Shown here: piece by piece, positions 62,403-64,000 of the stretch
Layout of the letters: each line of letters starts with the position of its first letter
Numbering within the stretch: position 1 is the stretch's first letter
Assembly: GCF_052030545.1 (NCBI RefSeq)
Contig: NZ_JBPDIH010000007.1
Span: 1 to 64,000, forward strand
DNA length: 64,000 nt
Direction: 5' to 3'
From: CANMXU01 sp052030545
GTDB lineage: Bacteria; Pseudomonadota; Gammaproteobacteria; Enterobacterales; Alteromonadaceae
The notes under the pieces: model-generated
The model's input: the letters and a program-made list of their open reading frames with translations, nothing else
Told to the model about the DNA's origin: nothing
The model's database searches: none
Program-made: the position numbers and the translations under genes

Positions 62403-62463
62403 AAAAAAAGACATTAGTAACTTTTTAACTGAAAATTTTAAAAAGTTACTAATGTCTTTTTTT
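62403..62463. terminator. Long perfect hairpin terminator before recA
   Basis: Arms at 62403-62426 and 62440-62463 pair over 24 bp without mismatch, with a 13-base loop, and are flanked by A-run and T-run. It can terminate the hemerythrin transcript and, on the other strand, anything coming back. A short repeat of ACTCATACTGTA and related ACTGTA units lies just upstream (62345-62395). Confidence 0.85.
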
Positions 62464-62541
62464 TATTTATTTTTCAATGAAATAAAAGTATCGTCAGTTT
62501 GATTTTTTTTAGGAAATAAAAAAGTTTGATAAAAAACTTGA

Positions 62542-62561
62542 TACTGTACGACTATACAGTA
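62542..62561. promoter_or_regulatory. LexA (SOS) box of recA
   Basis: TACTGTACGACTATACAGTA matches the SOS consensus TACTGT-N8-ACAGTA exactly in both half-sites. It lies 50 bp upstream of the recA start at 62612, overlapping the expected promoter. Confidence 0.96.
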
Positions 62562-62611
62562 TACTTTGCTTCATCAAACAGATTAACCCTATCGTAAATG
62601 TGGAGCGATAC

Positions 62612-63640
62612 ATGGACAACAATAAAGAAAAAGCACTTTCAGCTGCGTTAAGTCAAATAGAACGTCAATTTGGTAAAGGTTCAATTATGAAGTTGGGCGA
62701 AAACCGCAGCATGGACGTTGAAACAATTTCAACGGGCTCACTAGGGTTAGATATTGCTTTAGGCGCAGGCGGTTTACCATTAGGTCGTGTAGTCGAAATT
62801 TACGGCCCAGAGTCAAGTGGTAAAACAACGCTAACTTTAGAAGTAATTGCTGAAGCACAACGTAACGGAAAAATTTGTGCCTTTGTTGATGCTGAGCATG
62901 CGCTTGACCCAATTTACGCTGAAAAGCTTGGTGTAAATATTGATGAATTATTAGTTTCTCAACCTGATACCGGTGAGCAAGCATTAGAAATTTGTGACAT
63001 GTTAACTCGTTCAGGCGCTATTGACGTAATCGTGGTTGACTCGGTTGCAGCACTTACACCAAAGGCTGAAATTGAAGGCGACATGGGCGACTCTCACATG
63101 GGCTTACAAGCACGTATGTTGTCTCAAGCAATGCGTAAATTAACCGGTAACTTAAAACAGTCAAATACCATGTTAATTTTCATTAACCAAATTCGTATGA
63201 AAATTGGTGTTATGTTTGGTAACCCAGAAACCACCACAGGTGGTAACGCATTGAAGTTCTACGCTTCAGTACGCTTAGACATTCGCCGCATTGGTGCGGT
63301 AAAACAAGGTGATGAGATCGTTGGTAATGAAACCCGTGTGAAAGTGGTTAAAAACAAAATTGCGCCTCCGTTTAAACAAGTTGAATTCCAAATTTTATAC
63401 GGTGAAGGCATTAACAGCCTTGGCGAGTTAATTGACCTTGGCGTGCAAAACAAAATGGTTGAAAAAGCTGGTGCTTGGTATAGTTATAACGGTGACAAAA
63501 TCGGTCAAGGTAAGGCAAAAGCGGTTGATTATTTAAAAGAAAACCCAGCTATTGCACAAGAAATTGACGGTCGTTTACGTGAATTGTTTTTATCAAAAAA
63601 TACCGGTAATGAAACTCAAGAAGAAGCTGTAACTGAATAA
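62612..63640 (+). CDS. recA: Recombinase RecA
   Basis: RecA drives homologous recombination and LexA cleavage. The start at 62612 gives MDNNKEKALSAALSQIERQF; the ATG at 62600 would add MERY and is also possible. Walker A is 'GPESSGKTT' (about residue 66). 'AFVDAEHALDPIYAEKLGVN' and 'VIVVDSVAALTPKAEIEGDM' carry the catalytic Glu and Walker B. The C-terminal domain is complete, with an acidic tail (NETQEEAVTE). At 342 residues it is normal. No recX follows in this window. Confidence 0.98.
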   Translation: MDNNKEKALSAALSQIERQFGKGSIMKLGENRSMDVETISTGSLGLDIALGAGGLPLGRVVEIYGPESSGKTTLTLEVIAEAQRNGKICAFVDAEHALDPIYAEKLGVNIDELLVSQPDTGEQALEICDMLTRSGAIDVIVVDSVAALTPKAEIEGDMGDSHMGLQARMLSQAMRKLTGNLKQSNTMLIFINQIRMKIGVMFGNPETTTGGNALKFYASVRLDIRRIGAVKQGDEIVGNETRVKVVKNKIAPPFKQVEFQILYGEGINSLGELIDLGVQNKMVEKAGAWYSYNGDKIGQGKAKAVDYLKENPAIAQEIDGRLRELFLSKNTGNETQEEAVTE

Positions 63641-63670
63641 TCACTTAAATTACAGTGTTCATCTTAAAGA

Positions 63671-63699
63671 AAACCAACGAGCAATCGTTGGTTTTTTTT
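63671..63699. terminator. Terminator after recA
   Basis: AAACCAACGA / TCGTTGGTTT arms (10 bp) with a GCAA loop and a T-tract. The A-rich left flank makes it usable for the convergent gene at 63717 as well. Confidence 0.92.
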
Positions 63700-63716
63700 A
63701 TGGCTAAGTTATTATT

Positions 63717-64000
63717 TTATTGCAAAAACCGGTCAAGATCTGACGTTAAAATTTTATGTTTTTCGTCAACCACTCCAGCTTCAATAAGTTGCCGATAACT
63801 AGTAGTTACTTTTTGGCATATTTCTTTACCACCAATAAAGTTCTTTGGTGTTGTTATCGGATAGCCGAGCAGGGTATACAAAGGGTAGCTTTTTAATTGG
63901 TAGCTATTTAGCGGAAAAAAATGTTGTTGAGCATTTATCATCATATTGTCAAAGACAATAAAATAATCGCCCCTGCCAGTAACTAATCCTTTTATCGCGG
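63717..64000 (-). CDS. Periplasmic binding-like protein, partial (5' end outside the window)
   Basis: The minus-strand frame is open to the window edge and contains 94 codons. Its sequence 'GLVTGRGDYFIVFDNMMINA' and 'YPLYTLLGYPITTP' is typical of the C-terminal lobe of stand-alone SBP_bac_3-like proteins, similar in style to the genes at 29265 and 59995. The apparent start at 63944 is internal. It is convergent with recA. Confidence 0.75.
   Translation of the reverse strand, partial: AIKGLVTGRGDYFIVFDNMMINAQQHFFPLNSYQLKSYPLYTLLGYPITTPKNFIGGKEICQKVTTSYRQLIEAGVVDEKHKILTSDLDRFLQ

Overview
The window looks like chromosome from a marine gammaproteobacterium, most likely Colwelliaceae (Colwellia or Thalassotalea type). 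The reasons are the low-GC coding style, the order pyrG-eno-(insert)-ftsB-ispD-ispF-truD-surE-pcm-yqaA-nlpD-rpoS-mutS-recA, a sodium-pump oadGAB operon and many short palindromic intergenic elements. The genus is an inference from gene content and style, not from a search.

Layout. 1-4.04 kb: the end of a tRNA-Arg(ACG) gene and the oxaloacetate decarboxylase operon oadGAB, preceded by three GntR-like palindromes. 4.09-5.14 kb: pdxH and a small conserved-looking ORF. 5.4-10.1 kb: a periplasmic nitrate reductase operon napEFDABC on the minus strand with a perfect FNR-type site upstream. 10.2-14.9 kb: tmcA, two small coupled genes behind a Fur box, and an ABC-2 exporter pair. 14.9-15.8 kb: a GNAT acetyltransferase gene broken by a MITE-like element, with an 18-bp tandem repeat at its 3' end. 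15.9-24.5 kb: an iron/heme locus made of a TonB-dependent receptor, a divergent ExbB-like protein, a DUF2149 protein, a membrane-anchored CobN-like protein and a DUF454 protein, with a near-perfect Fur box in the divergent promoter. This resembles the Bacteroidetes hmuRSUV arrangement.

24.6-28.9 kb: a DUF4202 protein, pyrG and eno. 29.3-38.5 kb: genes that separate eno from ftsB. They are a periplasmic binding-like protein, an Omp85-type barrel, an HExxH metallopeptidase/propeller protein, a three-gene cobalamin side-chain and lower-ligand operon (alpha-ribazole phosphatase, CbiB, threonine-phosphate decarboxylase) and one unrecognised gene. 38.6-47.8 kb: the conserved ftsB to rpoS block and the convergent mutS.

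47.80-59.86 kb: a 12-kb integrative and mobilizable element, bounded by a 29-bp perfect direct repeat and inserted inside the 5' coding end of mutS. The element carries a tyrosine integrase, an IS256-family insertion, an AlpA-like regulator, trwA/trwB/trwC-like mobilisation genes without any type IV secretion genes, and a SIR2 plus STAND/TPR defence-type gene. That gene is split at an A9 tract in a way that a -1 frameshift would repair. The original mutS start codon and promoter are stranded at the far (right) end, so mutS is now read from a start codon and upstream DNA supplied by the element.

59.9-64 kb: a binding-protein-like gene, a second MITE, a hemerythrin/PAS (DUF438-like) protein, recA with a perfect LexA box, and the 3' end of another binding-protein-like gene that runs out of the window.
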